Of a stretch of DNA of 64,000 nt, positions 27,617-36,851 are shown piece by piece. The stretch's first letter is position 1. Each line of letters opens with the position of its first letter. The translations under genes were made by a program, and so were the position numbers. The notes beneath the pieces are model-generated. The model saw nothing but the letters and a program-made list of their open reading frames with translations. It searched no databases and was not told the DNA's origin. The DNA is from Streptomyces sp. ML-6 (GTDB lineage: Bacteria > Actinomycetota > Actinomycetes > Streptomycetales > Streptomycetaceae), in assembly GCF_030116705.1 (NCBI RefSeq), contig NZ_JAOTIK010000001.1:6848501-6912500 (forward strand), read 5' to 3'.

Positions 27617-28911
27617 GGGTGGACTCCGTCCGTTACGTTACGACCGCTGGCGGTGGAGACATCGAACTGGCCGGTTACGGCGGCGGTGATGAGGGCTTGG
27701 CGGCGTTCGGCGAGGCCGTCCACGGAGCGGCTGAGGAGCCTGCGGGCTTGTTTGGTTTTTGCTGCACTCCGGTCGAGAGAAGCAACTACGGACATCTGTT
27801 TCTCCACAGGGACCTTAGGGACTACGCAGTCTTTGACAACGGCAGTCGGAAGGTTGTTCGCCATGCCTTCCGCGCCCGAAATTCCATTCTTGATGTGCTC
27901 TCGCACCCGATGGCTTCGGAGCATGTGAGCCACGAACTCAGGATTTCCGAGAGTTCGGTCTAGTTTTATGCGATATACCTTGTCGCAGAGGAGGAGATTA
28001 TTATCCAGATTTTGAACAATTCCTACGCTCCCGATCAGGTCGGACGATCCGCTGGCGCGAGACATGAGCAAGTCGCCAGAGCGCAAGGTGTATTCGCGGC
28101 GTGGCTGGATTCCCGTTGGCAGGGCCTTGTGTTGGCGGGGATCGAAGTTTCCTGAGTTTACGCAACCCGCCTTGACGATGCCCCATTCATCACCTTCAAC
28201 GGTTCGATCCTCGCACTGTGGAGACCAACCCTGCTCGATGCGCATCAGCATGTGTCGCAGTCGAATGACGCCATATTGTCCTGAAAGTCCTTGGTAGGTG
28301 TTTGACAGGTGACTGGTGCCCTGCTCGGACAGGGCCTGTGACTGTGCCCTGCGTTTCGAGATAAGGCGGTCGATGCGGGCGGTCTCGGCGTCGAGGAAGT
28401 CGGCGATGCGGCGCTGCTCCTCAATCGGCGGCAAGGGGAGTTGGAAGCGCTTGATGTCCCTTTGGAAAAGGTGCGGGACGCCCATTCCGTCCTTCACGGA
28501 ACCGATATGCCCCTGGATCACGCTGCTCGCGATTACGAAGCGGAGAAAACGAGGATCTATGCCGAACGCGCGAAGAACGGCGATTGACCCGTTGACTGTG
28601 GCCTCCTGCTGGAGGTCAGTCACGACGTTCACGATTCCCAACGTGCTCCCGTCCTTCGCCAGAAGGACGTCCCCGTTTTGCAGCTTGAGTTCGGGAGATT
28701 CGTCGAATCTGAACTTCGAGATGTAATTGACATTCTCGAAATCGATCTTCGGGGTCTTGATGTTGGGTGTGGCAAGAAAAGGGTAGCCGGCCAGCTGGTA
28801 TTCGGCAGCAGTAAGAGCCTTCCAGCCGATGCGGGCATGCACCGTGGCCACATGGTCCAGACGCGTGGTGCCCCACGCTGACGGCATGGTGGTAAACAGT
28901 CCGCCGCTCAT
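27613..28911 (-). CDS. hsdS: Type I restriction enzyme, specificity (S) subunit
   Basis: A 432-residue protein with two target-recognition domains (about 10-150 and 215-370). Each is followed by a conserved helical spacer (LPPIEEQRRIADFLDAETARIDRLI and VPVEKQMSVVASLD). It defines the bipartite DNA site for the complex. Base composition in the recognition domains is visibly lower in GC (TTC, ATT, GAA codons) than in neighbouring genes. This is usual for S genes that exchange domains. It overlaps hsdM and hsdR by 4 bases on each side. Confidence 0.93.
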   Translation of the reverse strand: MSGGLFTTMPSAWGTTRLDHVATVHARIGWKALTAAEYQLAGYPFLATPNIKTPKIDFENVNYISKFRFDESPELKLQNGDVLLAKDGSTLGIVNVVTDLQQEATVNGSIAVLRAFGIDPRFLRFVIASSVIQGHIGSVKDGMGVPHLFQRDIKRFQLPLPPIEEQRRIADFLDAETARIDRLISKRRAQSQALSEQGTSHLSNTYQGLSGQYGVIRLRHMLMRIEQGWSPQCEDRTVEGDEWGIVKAGCVNSGNFDPRQHKALPTGIQPRREYTLRSGDLLMSRASGSSDLIGSVGIVQNLDNNLLLCDKVYRIKLDRTLGNPEFVAHMLRSHRVREHIKNGISGAEGMANNLPTAVVKDCVVPKVPVEKQMSVVASLDRSAAKTKQARRLLSRSVDGLAERRQALITAAVTGQFDVSTASGRNVTDGVHP

Positions 28912-31025
28912 TCAGTCATCTCCCCCAGCAGCGCCTGAATTTCCGCCTCAAGCGCCTTCAGCTCCGCATCGATCTCCGCCAACGGCCGTGGCGGCTCGTA
29001 CACATAAAAGTGCCGCGTGAACGGGATCTCGTAGCCCACCTTCGTCTTCGTGTGGTCGATCCACGCATCCGGCACGTGCGGGTGCACCTCCCGCTTCAAG
29101 TACTCTTCGACGTCCTCGCCCAGCGGCACGTTCTCGTAGTCCCGCAGTTCGCCGTCCGGCTCCGACTGGCCGCCCTTGACGGTCTGGACCTCCCCCTCCG
29201 GGTCCCGCACCCCCACCGCATCCCGCAACGCCTTCGTGAACGGTGCCCCAGTCGGGCCCTGCACGCCGGCCTCCGCCATCGCGTTCCGCACCGCCACTTG
29301 AGCCTCGGACTTGGTTGCCCACTTCGAGCCCAGCAGCGGGCTCAAGGCGTCCCCGAGTACCTGCGTCTCGGCCTCCGCCAGCTTCCGGAACTGCGCCTCT
29401 TCCTCCTCCGTCAGCTTCCGCCGGGCCTTCGCCTTCGCTGCCAACTCCGGCTCACGCGGCAGGAATTGATCCTCCGCCCACTTCTGCACCGGCTTCGACG
29501 CGAGCAGCGCCGCCAGCGTCTCGTCCGTCAGCTCGAACCGCAGCTTCAGCGGGCGTTCCACCGTGATGCGCTGGTAGCCGAACGCCGAGTTGTCGAAGAC
29601 CTTCACCTTGCCGTGCAGCGGGTGTTCCGCGTCTGCCGCAGCCGTCATCGCGTCCCCGTACAGGCGGGTGATGTCGGCGATGTGGTTGGGCTTGCTGCCC
29701 GTTCCGTCGCCGAGTTCCTTGCGCTTGTCGCCGAGCGACTTTCGCATCTTCACCCACTGGTCGCGCGCGTCCAGCAGCATGACTTTGCCCTTGTGCTGGG
29801 CGTCCTTGCGGTTGGTCAGGATCCAGAAGTAGGTCGAGATGCCGGTGTTGTAGAAGAGCTGGTCCGGCAGGGCGACGATCGCCTCCAGCCAGTCGTTCTC
29901 CAGGATCCAGCGGCGGATCTCCGACTCGCCCGAGCCGGCCGCGCCCGTGAACAGCGGCGAGCCGTTGAAGACGATCGCGATGCGCGAGCCGCCCCCGCCG
30001 TTCGCGTCCACCGGCTTCATCTTCGAGATCATGTGCTGGAGGAAGAGGAGCGAGCCGTCGTTGATGCGGGGGAGGCCCGCGCCGAAGCGGCCGGAGTCGC
30101 CGAGGTTCTTGTGCTCGTACTCGACGTCCTCCTTGACCTTCTTCCACTCCACACCGAACGGCGGGTTCGCCAGGAGGTAGTCGAACTTCTCCCGTGCGTG
30201 GCCGTCGTCGGAGAAGGAGTTGCCGGAGGCGATGTTCTCCGGGTCCTGCCCCTTGATCATCAGGTCGGACCGGCAGATCGCCCAGGATTCCGGGTTGAGC
30301 TCCTGGCCGTACACCTCCACCGTGGCGTCCGGGTTCAGGGCCTTGATGTGTTCCTCGGCCGCGCTGAGCATGCCGCCCGTGCCGCAGGCCGGGTCCATGA
30401 CCGTGCGTACGACTCCCGGCAGGCTGAGCGCGTCGCCGTCCGGGGCGATCAGCAGGTTGACCATCAGCTTGATGACTTCGCGCGGGGTGAAGTGCTCCCC
30501 CGCGGTCTCGTTGGACTGCTCGGAGAAGCGGCGGATCAGCTCCTCGAAGATGTAGCCCATGTTGTGGTTGGGCACGACCGCGGGGCGCAGGTCCAGGTCG
30601 GTGAACTTGCCGATGACCTTGTAGAGCAGGTTCGCGCCGTCGAGCTTCCTGACCTGCTGACTGAACTCGTACTTCTCCAGGACCTCGCGGGCGTTCTCCG
30701 AGAAGGAACCGACATACCGCTGAAGGTTCACCGCCGCGTTCTGCGGGTCGCCGACGATCTTCTTCAGGGTCAGGTCGCTCTTGTTGTAGAACGAGTGGCC
30801 CGACGCCCGGCGCAGGAAGTGATCCGTGTCGATCTCCTGGCCCTTGAAACGGGCTGCTGTCTCCGAGACCTTCTCGCGCGTCGGCTCCAGGACGCACTCC
30901 AGGCGGCGCAGCACCGTGAACGGAAGAATGACCTTTCCGTAGTCCGACTGCTTGTAATCGCCGCGCAGGAGGTCGGCGACGGACCAGGCGTGGTTCGCCA
31001 GCTCCGTGTGCTTGCTGCTGTTCAA
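28908..31025 (-). CDS. hsdM: Type I restriction enzyme, methylase (M) subunit
   Basis: A 705-residue N6-adenine methyltransferase. SAM motif DPACGTGGM is at 211-219 and catalytic NPPF at 287-290. The N-terminal helical domain (LRGDYKQSDYGKVILPFTVL) is typical. The start is taken as TTG 31025, which gives the conserved NSSKHTELANHAW beginning and has AAGGAAA plus GGGGA upstream. The frame is open further upstream through the preceding gene, but that part has no HsdM homology. The C-terminal 200 residues are extended with charged helices that contact HsdS. It is first in the hsdMSR operon and lies 90 bases after the HTH-methylase gene. Confidence 0.94.
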   Translation of the reverse strand: MNSSKHTELANHAWSVADLLRGDYKQSDYGKVILPFTVLRRLECVLEPTREKVSETAARFKGQEIDTDHFLRRASGHSFYNKSDLTLKKIVGDPQNAAVNLQRYVGSFSENAREVLEKYEFSQQVRKLDGANLLYKVIGKFTDLDLRPAVVPNHNMGYIFEELIRRFSEQSNETAGEHFTPREVIKLMVNLLIAPDGDALSLPGVVRTVMDPACGTGGMLSAAEEHIKALNPDATVEVYGQELNPESWAICRSDLMIKGQDPENIASGNSFSDDGHAREKFDYLLANPPFGVEWKKVKEDVEYEHKNLGDSGRFGAGLPRINDGSLLFLQHMISKMKPVDANGGGGSRIAIVFNGSPLFTGAAGSGESEIRRWILENDWLEAIVALPDQLFYNTGISTYFWILTNRKDAQHKGKVMLLDARDQWVKMRKSLGDKRKELGDGTGSKPNHIADITRLYGDAMTAAADAEHPLHGKVKVFDNSAFGYQRITVERPLKLRFELTDETLAALLASKPVQKWAEDQFLPREPELAAKAKARRKLTEEEEAQFRKLAEAETQVLGDALSPLLGSKWATKSEAQVAVRNAMAEAGVQGPTGAPFTKALRDAVGVRDPEGEVQTVKGGQSEPDGELRDYENVPLGEDVEEYLKREVHPHVPDAWIDHTKTKVGYEIPFTRHFYVYEPPRPLAEIDAELKALEAEIQALLGEMTE

Positions 31026-31114
31026 GGGATTCCCCGGTTTCCTTTCGGACCCGCCCACCCCAAGCGGAGCGGGTTCGGACAAGTGTGATGGACGCGTGAA
31101 GGCCGTGGTGTCGT

Positions 31115-33301
31115 TCAGGCCGAATCGGACGGGACGGGAGACCCGGCGTCGGTCGGCGACGGGACCAGCCCGCCGCCCGTCAGCCCGCCCGCCAGTAGCC
31201 GTGCCGTCTGCTCGGCCAGTTCCGTCGCGTGCCGTGCCTGGGCCCGCAGCTCGTGGAGGTGGCGGAACGCTTCCCCGTATCGGCGCTGTTCCTCCAGCGG
31301 CAGGAGGGGGACGCGCAGCCGGCCCGGGCTGATGTGCAGGACCGTGCTGCCGGTCGACGCGCCGGCGAGGTTCTCCTCCGCGCCCAGGAAGCCCGCGAGG
31401 AACCAAGGGTCGAGCCGGGCGGGGTCGGGCCGGAAGAGGTGGACCTGGCGGCCGAGGAGTGCTCCCTCGTCCGACTCGGCCGCCACCCGGACCATCGGCC
31501 CGCTGCCGCCCGCGATCGACCGGACGAGCACATCGCCCGCAGCGATCACCGGGGTGGAGTCCGGGCGCAGTCCGGTCGGGTCGCCGGTCGGGCCGGTGCC
31601 GCGCGCGATGTCCTCGCCGGTCAGGGCGGCGGTGGCGGGTGGTACGGAAGGTGTGCCCTGCGGCTCCTTGGGCTCCTTCGCATCGGGGGCCGTACGAAGC
31701 AGCGCGAGCGCGCCGCCCCGGGCCAGGTCGGACGCCGTCGCCGTACGCCACTCGCGTGCCGTCGGCCCGGCCGCCTGCCAGCCGACATGACCTGCCGCCC
31801 TGCTCAGCGAGTCCGCGGCGGCGACGAGGCGGAGGCGGCTGTCGTCCGTTTCCCGGGCGAGCTCCGCCGGTTCGATGTCGGTGCGGGAGACACGTACATG
31901 CCGGGCGGGAGAGAGGTCGACGAGGTCGCCGATGAGTTCGACCACCGGGACCGCGCGTGCGATACCGGGTTCGTCGGTGAACTCGTCCGGGGCGGCCGCG
32001 AAGGCTGCCCACGCGGTGAGCACCCGGTCCGTCAGGGCGGGCCAGTCCAGGGAAGCCCGGCCGCCGCCCCGGGTGCCCCCGCGAGAACCGGCCTCCGCCG
32101 TGCCCGCGGCCCGCACCATGCCGGTCTCCTCGGACGTGTCGACCGTATCGACGAAGAGAACGGATCTTCGTTCCGGGCCGCTCGGTTCCGGCCGTTGCAG
32201 GACCCAGATCTGCAGCCCCACATGCAGCGGGGCCGCTGCTCCGGCAGGCAGGGCGACGACCGCGCGCAGGGCTCCGCTGCGTACCAGTTCCATCCGTACG
32301 CGGCGGCCCGAGGCGCGGGAAGCGGTGGCGGGCGGAAGGATCAGGACGGCATGGCCGCCCGGTACGAGATGGGCGAGTGCGTGCTGGACCCAGGCCAGCT
32401 CGGACTCGGCGCGCGCCGGTACGCCGTACGCCCAGCGCGGGTCATAGGCCAACTTGTCGTGGCCCCAGTCCCGGTCGCCGTAGGGCGGGTTGCACAGGAC
32501 GGCGTCGACGGCGAGCCCGCCGAAGGCGTCGGCGCGGAGGCTGTCGCCGGTACGGACGGTCACCGTCGCGTCCGAGGCGGCCAGCATGAGGGCCACCGCG
32601 CTGCGCCGGGCCTGGACCGGCACGCTGTCCTGCCCGTACAGCTCCGTCGCGCCCCGCCGGGCGACCGCCGCGAGCAGCGTTCCGCTGCCGCAGGCCGGGT
32701 CGAGAACGCGGGACGGCGGACCCGGTACCAGTCGGGCAACGAGATCCGCGAGCGGGGCGGGGGTCCGGTAGGTGCCGCTGGTGGCACCTGCCTCCAGCTC
32801 CCGTTCCGCCAGCACGTCCAGCGTCGCTTCGCCGCCCTCGTCACGCACGCACCGGATCAGAGCCCGCAGCGCCGGGGCGTCGCCGGCCGAGAAACGGGCG
32901 GTCTCCGCACCGGGTACGACCCTGGCGAGCGTCGAGGCCGTGCCGTTCGCACGGGCGGCGAGATCGACGTCCGGCAACTCGGTCAGGGCCGTCAGCTCGT
33001 CCGACGCGCTACGGGCGGCAGCGAGGACGGAGGAGAGGAAGCGCGCTGTTTTGCCACTGCCCTGCGGGTGCAGAAGCAGCAAGGTGCGCAATTCCTCCAC
33101 CGGGCCGACCGCTGCCGTGTGCCCCCGGGCGTCCAGCCAGGCGCGCACGGCCGGCAGGTCGTACAGCGGGCTGCTCTCGGTGCCTCCCGAAGGGGCGGGG
33201 AAGTCGTCGTGACGTCGGCGCCAATTGCTGACAGTGGCGCGTGTGACCCCCGCGATGCGTGAGATCTCGGCGGCTGTCACCTGTGCGGATGGCTGGGGCA
33301 T
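31115..33301 (-). CDS. HTH-N6 adenine DNA methylase with TRD-like C-terminus
   Basis: A 728-residue protein. The N-terminal helix-turn-helix (AEISRIAGVTRATVSNWRRR, about 11-30) is followed by a helical region, then a gamma-class N6 methyltransferase. SAM motif VLDPACGSGTLL is at 199-210 and catalytic NPPYG at 271-275. The C-terminal third has an S-subunit-like pattern ending LLPLEEQRRYGEAFRHLHEL, so recognition and methylation may be in one chain. Both catalytic motifs are intact. It is upstream of hsdM on the same strand. A paralog lies at 59528-61324. It could be an orphan modification enzyme, an epigenetic regulator or a component of the local defence island. Confidence 0.88.
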   Translation of the reverse strand: MPQPSAQVTAAEISRIAGVTRATVSNWRRRHDDFPAPSGGTESSPLYDLPAVRAWLDARGHTAAVGPVEELRTLLLLHPQGSGKTARFLSSVLAAARSASDELTALTELPDVDLAARANGTASTLARVVPGAETARFSAGDAPALRALIRCVRDEGGEATLDVLAERELEAGATSGTYRTPAPLADLVARLVPGPPSRVLDPACGSGTLLAAVARRGATELYGQDSVPVQARRSAVALMLAASDATVTVRTGDSLRADAFGGLAVDAVLCNPPYGDRDWGHDKLAYDPRWAYGVPARAESELAWVQHALAHLVPGGHAVLILPPATASRASGRRVRMELVRSGALRAVVALPAGAAAPLHVGLQIWVLQRPEPSGPERRSVLFVDTVDTSEETGMVRAAGTAEAGSRGGTRGGGRASLDWPALTDRVLTAWAAFAAAPDEFTDEPGIARAVPVVELIGDLVDLSPARHVRVSRTDIEPAELARETDDSRLRLVAAADSLSRAAGHVGWQAAGPTAREWRTATASDLARGGALALLRTAPDAKEPKEPQGTPSVPPATAALTGEDIARGTGPTGDPTGLRPDSTPVIAAGDVLVRSIAGGSGPMVRVAAESDEGALLGRQVHLFRPDPARLDPWFLAGFLGAEENLAGASTGSTVLHISPGRLRVPLLPLEEQRRYGEAFRHLHELRAQARHATELAEQTARLLAGGLTGGGLVPSPTDAGSPVPSDSA

Positions 33302-33353
33302 GGCGCGAGTCCTGTGTCTCTCGGTAGGGAGCTGTTAACAAACTACACCGGCC

Positions 33354-33377
33354 GTCAAATCTCGCAAGCTGTTTGAC
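33354..33377. promoter_or_regulatory. Inverted repeat GTCAAA-N12-TTTGAC in a divergent promoter region
   Basis: GTCAAA (33354-33359) and TTTGAC (33372-33377) are arranged as a 24-bp dyad in an AT-rich gap between the HTH-methylase gene (leftward) and the DndB-like gene (rightward). TTTGAC can double as part of a -35 element. Candidate binding site for the methylase's own HTH or another regulator. Confidence 0.5.
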
Positions 33378-33496
33378 AGTGCTTTCACGATAATGCTTAT
33401 CTGGTGTTGCTTCCGGATGGCGGTCGCCGTCCGAACGACAAGCGATCCCTGCGGCCTGCCCGCCCGCCGCCTCACCGCTTCCTTGGGGGAACTGCC

Positions 33497-34723
33497 ATGC
33501 GCCTCACCATGCCGACCGCCGTCGTCGAGGGAACCCAGCTCACCGTCATGCCGTTCCGTGCGGACGCCGTGATCGGGACCATGTCCGTACCCACGCTCGT
33601 CCAGCTCGTGCCCTCGCCCCGCCGCGAGGAGGACACGAAGACGCTCAAGGCCGCGTCCGGCGCCGTGCGCCGCCACGCCGAACTGCGAGCGCTCGTGCAG
33701 CGGGCGCTGAAGTCCACGCAGAAGGGGAAGAACGTCGGCTCGTACGCCGAGTACATCGCCGACGGGGTGAAGGGTGAGCTGGGCGCCGGCTGGTCCACCC
33801 CGCCGATCACCTTCTGGCACGCCGGACCGCTCGCCGCGCTCAGCGACGAACTGCTGCCCGGCACCGGGCTGCGGACCCTGACCATCACGCCGGGCACGTC
33901 CGTGGTCGCCATCGACGGCGAGACGCAGACGACCGCATGGCACGAGCTGTACGACGATCCCGAGCGGTACGGGCTCACGTACGCCGAACTCGCCCAGGTG
34001 CGCGTGCCGTTCGAGCTGTACGTGGACCTGACCGTGGCCGATGCGCGGCAGATCTTCTACGACCGCAACGTGCAGGGCGTCGCCGTGGCGAAGAACCTGG
34101 CCATGTCCATGGACCAGCGGGACTTCGCCACCCGCCTCGCACACCGCGTCGCCGAAGCCGTCAAGGTCGACGTCGACGGCAGGCTCGTGCCGTTCACCAA
34201 GCTCGTCAACGCCAGCAAGCGGCAGGTGGGAAAGACCGACACCGAGGTCATCACCCTGTCCGCGCTCCGGGCACTCGTGATCACGGCGATCTACGGACGC
34301 GGCGGGCTGTCCCGCTCGGCGGAGACGGTCCACGAGGACGAACTGCCCGCGGGGGCGGGCGCCGAGCAGGTCGAGCAGAACGTCGTGCCGCTGCTGGCCC
34401 GCCTGATCGCCGACCGCAGCGAGCACTTCGTCTCACGCAGCGCCCTCACCGCACCGGCCGTGCTGGCGGGCCTGGGAATCGCCGTGCACCACACCACGCC
34501 GTGGGCCGACCCGGTGAACGCCCTGGGAACCGACGAACTGAACCGGCTGCTCTCCGACATCCGGTGGGAGCGCGAGGCCCGTTACTGGGACGGTGTGGCA
34601 GCGAAGTCCGGTGCGACCGGCCGCCTCAACTTCAGCGGCGGCGTGAAGGACTCCGGCGGCCGGGTCGCCGACGCGATCCTCTACCCCGGTACCGAAGCCG
34701 GGCGCCGGATCCGCGGCCAGTAG
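33497..34723 (+). CDS. DndB/DGQHR-family-like protein
   Basis: A 408-residue protein resembling the DGQHR/DndB family. AIDGETQTTAW at 138-148 corresponds to the DGQ(H/Q)R motif but reads DGETQ. FYDRNVQGVAVAKNLAMSMD (187-206) matches the family's conserved D-x-N-x-x-G-V-x-V segment. In phosphorothioate systems DndB controls the modification level, but no dndACDE genes are in the window, so this is a stand-alone member with unknown role. GGGGGAA upstream supports ATG 33497. It is divergent from the HTH-methylase and convergent with the DUF262 gene. Confidence 0.7.
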   Translation: MRLTMPTAVVEGTQLTVMPFRADAVIGTMSVPTLVQLVPSPRREEDTKTLKAASGAVRRHAELRALVQRALKSTQKGKNVGSYAEYIADGVKGELGAGWSTPPITFWHAGPLAALSDELLPGTGLRTLTITPGTSVVAIDGETQTTAWHELYDDPERYGLTYAELAQVRVPFELYVDLTVADARQIFYDRNVQGVAVAKNLAMSMDQRDFATRLAHRVAEAVKVDVDGRLVPFTKLVNASKRQVGKTDTEVITLSALRALVITAIYGRGGLSRSAETVHEDELPAGAGAEQVEQNVVPLLARLIADRSEHFVSRSALTAPAVLAGLGIAVHHTTPWADPVNALGTDELNRLLSDIRWEREARYWDGVAAKSGATGRLNFSGGVKDSGGRVADAILYPGTEAGRRIRGQ

Positions 34724-34755
34724 ACGCCGGACCGCACCCGCGGCGTGGCGCGGAA

Positions 34756-34779
34756 CGGGTGCTCGTGCGGACGCACCCG
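34756..34779. terminator. Possible bidirectional hairpin between DndB-like and DUF262 genes
   Basis: CGGGTGC (34756-34762) pairs with GCACCCG (34773-34779) between the converging stops at 34723 and 34788. The stem is only 7 bp and has no T-run, so confidence is low. Confidence 0.35.
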
Positions 34780-34787
34780 CTGTCCGT

Positions 34788-36734
34788 TCAGACCGCCGCC
34801 TGTTCCGCGCGCGCGTTGTCGATGAAGCGGCGGAGGGCATCCGTGCTGTGGAACACGCGGTAGTCGCCGGCTTCCAGCGCGGCCTGCTCCCGGGGCGTGG
34901 TGTCCGGGGCGAGGACCACGGGCACGCCGACCTCTCCTTGGAGGCCCTGGGGCCAGTAGGCGGCGGCGACGGTGATGGCGGCTCCCGTACGGGGGTCGCT
35001 CACCTCGCTGTCCAGTTCCGGCGCCGCCAGGTCCGCCTCAGCGAGCTCCGACAGCAGAGCGGACAGGCCCGGGATCTCCTCGTCGTCCGAGTCGGTCACC
35101 GGTACGGACGTCCGCGGGGCGGGGAGAGCGACCGAGGTCTGGAGCTCCACCGACGAAGGGCCGTCGTGGAGCGCCTGGAGGAAGTCGTTGGCGGCATCGG
35201 CCAGTAGCGCGCGGCGGGCAGCCTGGAAGTCCGGGTAGTTCTCGATCCGCCACAGTTCCCGGTCCATGGGGATCCACTGCGTCGCCAGCGCGCCCGGCAT
35301 GAGGGTCTCGACCTCCTCCAGGTACTCCGCCGGGTTCTTCGCCCCGATCCGCAGGTTCGTGTCCTGGGTCAGGAAGCAGAAGTTGGCCACGGCGTTCACT
35401 TCGGCGCGGCTGTACCCGTGCTCGTACAGGCGCGCTTTGGGGAAGATGTGGTGCACCTGGAGGGCGCTGAGACGGCCCAGCATGCCGTCCCGCAGGGGCA
35501 CGCCGCTGACGAAGTCCTGGGCCCCGTGCACCCGCGTCAGCAGGTAGAGAAGAGGGTAGAAGCGGGAACCCATGCTGGAGCCGACGAAGTCGTCGGGCCG
35601 GACCGTGAGCTGACCGCCCCGGCTGCGGCGCAGCACGTCGATCAGCTGGTCGACGCCACCGTCGTCGAGCGCTTGCAGATCCTGGTTGAGGGCGGTCTCG
35701 GTGGCTCCGGTGTGGCGGCCCCACAGGAAACTGTGGACGTACCAGTGGAAGAGGCGGTCGCGGGTCATGGCATCCGGGAACCGGCCACCGTGGTGGTGGA
35801 GCAGACGGCTCATGACCGGAAACGCGGCCCTGCCGTTCAGAACCCGTCCGTGATCGAGCCCGAGACGCCCGCCGAGTGCGTTCAGAAGGTACGAGACGGA
35901 GTCGACGGTCTCTTTCAGACCGGTGCGGAACAGTGCCACATCGACATCCGCGAGCTTCGAGAACTGTGCCTCGCCGGTGAGTACGGCATTGACGTTGCGC
36001 AGCAGCCAGTCGAGCTTGAAGTCGAACCCGGCCTCCGACCAGTTGTCCAACGCCTCGTTCATGGTGGGCCGCGCGGCCGGCCAGGTCGCGCAGATGGCGG
36101 CCAGCGCCAGGTCGCCCTTGGAGAGCTTGGTCCCACCCGAGTTCACGCGGTTGAAGATGTCCACGACGACATCGATGGTCTTGTCCGCACCGGTGACCTC
36201 GTCGACGTGGACGGCGCGGTCATTGATCTGTGTGATCCGGTTGAGCCGCTCGATGAACTTCCCCTGCAACGCCGCGTCCTGCCCCGCGAGTTGTGCGACG
36301 GCAAGCAGTTGGCTGCCCAGACCGTCCTGGAACAGTGCCGATACGTCGATCCAGTGGGGATTGCCCTTCATCTTCCCCGGCGCGTAGAACTCGAAGGACT
36401 CCGTTTCGAGATTGAAGTGCAGCCCGGTCAGCGTCGAGGGATTGCCCTCGAAGAATCGGGGCGGCCGGCCGCGGGTCACGCCGTACAGGGTGGTCACCCG
36501 CTGCTGGCCGTCCAGCAGGAGCTGAATGGTGCCGTCCTTGCCGGTCGCGCCGCCGCGTGTGTCGGCCGTCTCGGCCTTGGTGCTCCAGGTGAGGAAGCCG
36601 CCGATCGGGTAGCCGCGGTACAACGACTGGAAGAAACCGCGTACTTGGTCGCGGGTCCATACATAGCCGCGCTGGAACTCCGGCAGGGCGATGTCGCCCG
36701 CGTCGACCTTGTCCAGGATCTGAGAGATCTGCAT
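34788..36734 (-). CDS. DUF262/HNH (GmrSD-like) nuclease
   Basis: A 648-residue protein. The N-terminal DUF262 domain has PEFQRGYVW (18-26) and the nucleotide-binding motif DGQQR (75-79). A C-terminal DUF1524-type HNH site reads HHIFPKARL (from H428), followed by NFCFLTQDTN. This layout is that of GmrSD-type enzymes that cut modified phage DNA in an NTP-dependent way. An extra 150-residue acidic C-terminal part follows the HNH domain. ATG 36734 is preferred (GGAAGGCGGG just upstream) over GTG 36785, which lacks a ribosome site. It lies beside the type I system and the DndB-like gene. Confidence 0.85.
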   Translation of the reverse strand: MQISQILDKVDAGDIALPEFQRGYVWTRDQVRGFFQSLYRGYPIGGFLTWSTKAETADTRGGATGKDGTIQLLLDGQQRVTTLYGVTRGRPPRFFEGNPSTLTGLHFNLETESFEFYAPGKMKGNPHWIDVSALFQDGLGSQLLAVAQLAGQDAALQGKFIERLNRITQINDRAVHVDEVTGADKTIDVVVDIFNRVNSGGTKLSKGDLALAAICATWPAARPTMNEALDNWSEAGFDFKLDWLLRNVNAVLTGEAQFSKLADVDVALFRTGLKETVDSVSYLLNALGGRLGLDHGRVLNGRAAFPVMSRLLHHHGGRFPDAMTRDRLFHWYVHSFLWGRHTGATETALNQDLQALDDGGVDQLIDVLRRSRGGQLTVRPDDFVGSSMGSRFYPLLYLLTRVHGAQDFVSGVPLRDGMLGRLSALQVHHIFPKARLYEHGYSRAEVNAVANFCFLTQDTNLRIGAKNPAEYLEEVETLMPGALATQWIPMDRELWRIENYPDFQAARRALLADAANDFLQALHDGPSSVELQTSVALPAPRTSVPVTDSDDEEIPGLSALLSELAEADLAAPELDSEVSDPRTGAAITVAAAYWPQGLQGEVGVPVVLAPDTTPREQAALEAGDYRVFHSTDALRRFIDNARAEQAAV

Positions 36735-36851
36735 GTCCGTAGCCCGCCTTCCGAACCCGGCGGATTCCTCCGCCGGGAACTGCACCTGATCGTTGTGAAA
36801 TTAGCAGTCGGCGGGACCGCGCGGCCCTGGATCAGGACAGTGCGGCTTTCC

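Noticed and set aside
31026..32012. N-terminal extension of hsdM into the upstream methylase gene
   Set aside because: The frame is open, but its translation is Arg/Pro-rich with no HsdM homology and it overlaps a real gene in another frame.
31115..33301. P-loop-like HPQGSGKTAR at residues 78-87 of the HTH-methylase
   Set aside because: No Walker B or NTPase fold around it and it is absent from the paralog; probably chance.
36735..36785. Upstream GTG start for the DUF262 gene
   Set aside because: No ribosome site before it and the extra 17 residues are not part of the domain; ATG 36734 has a good site.
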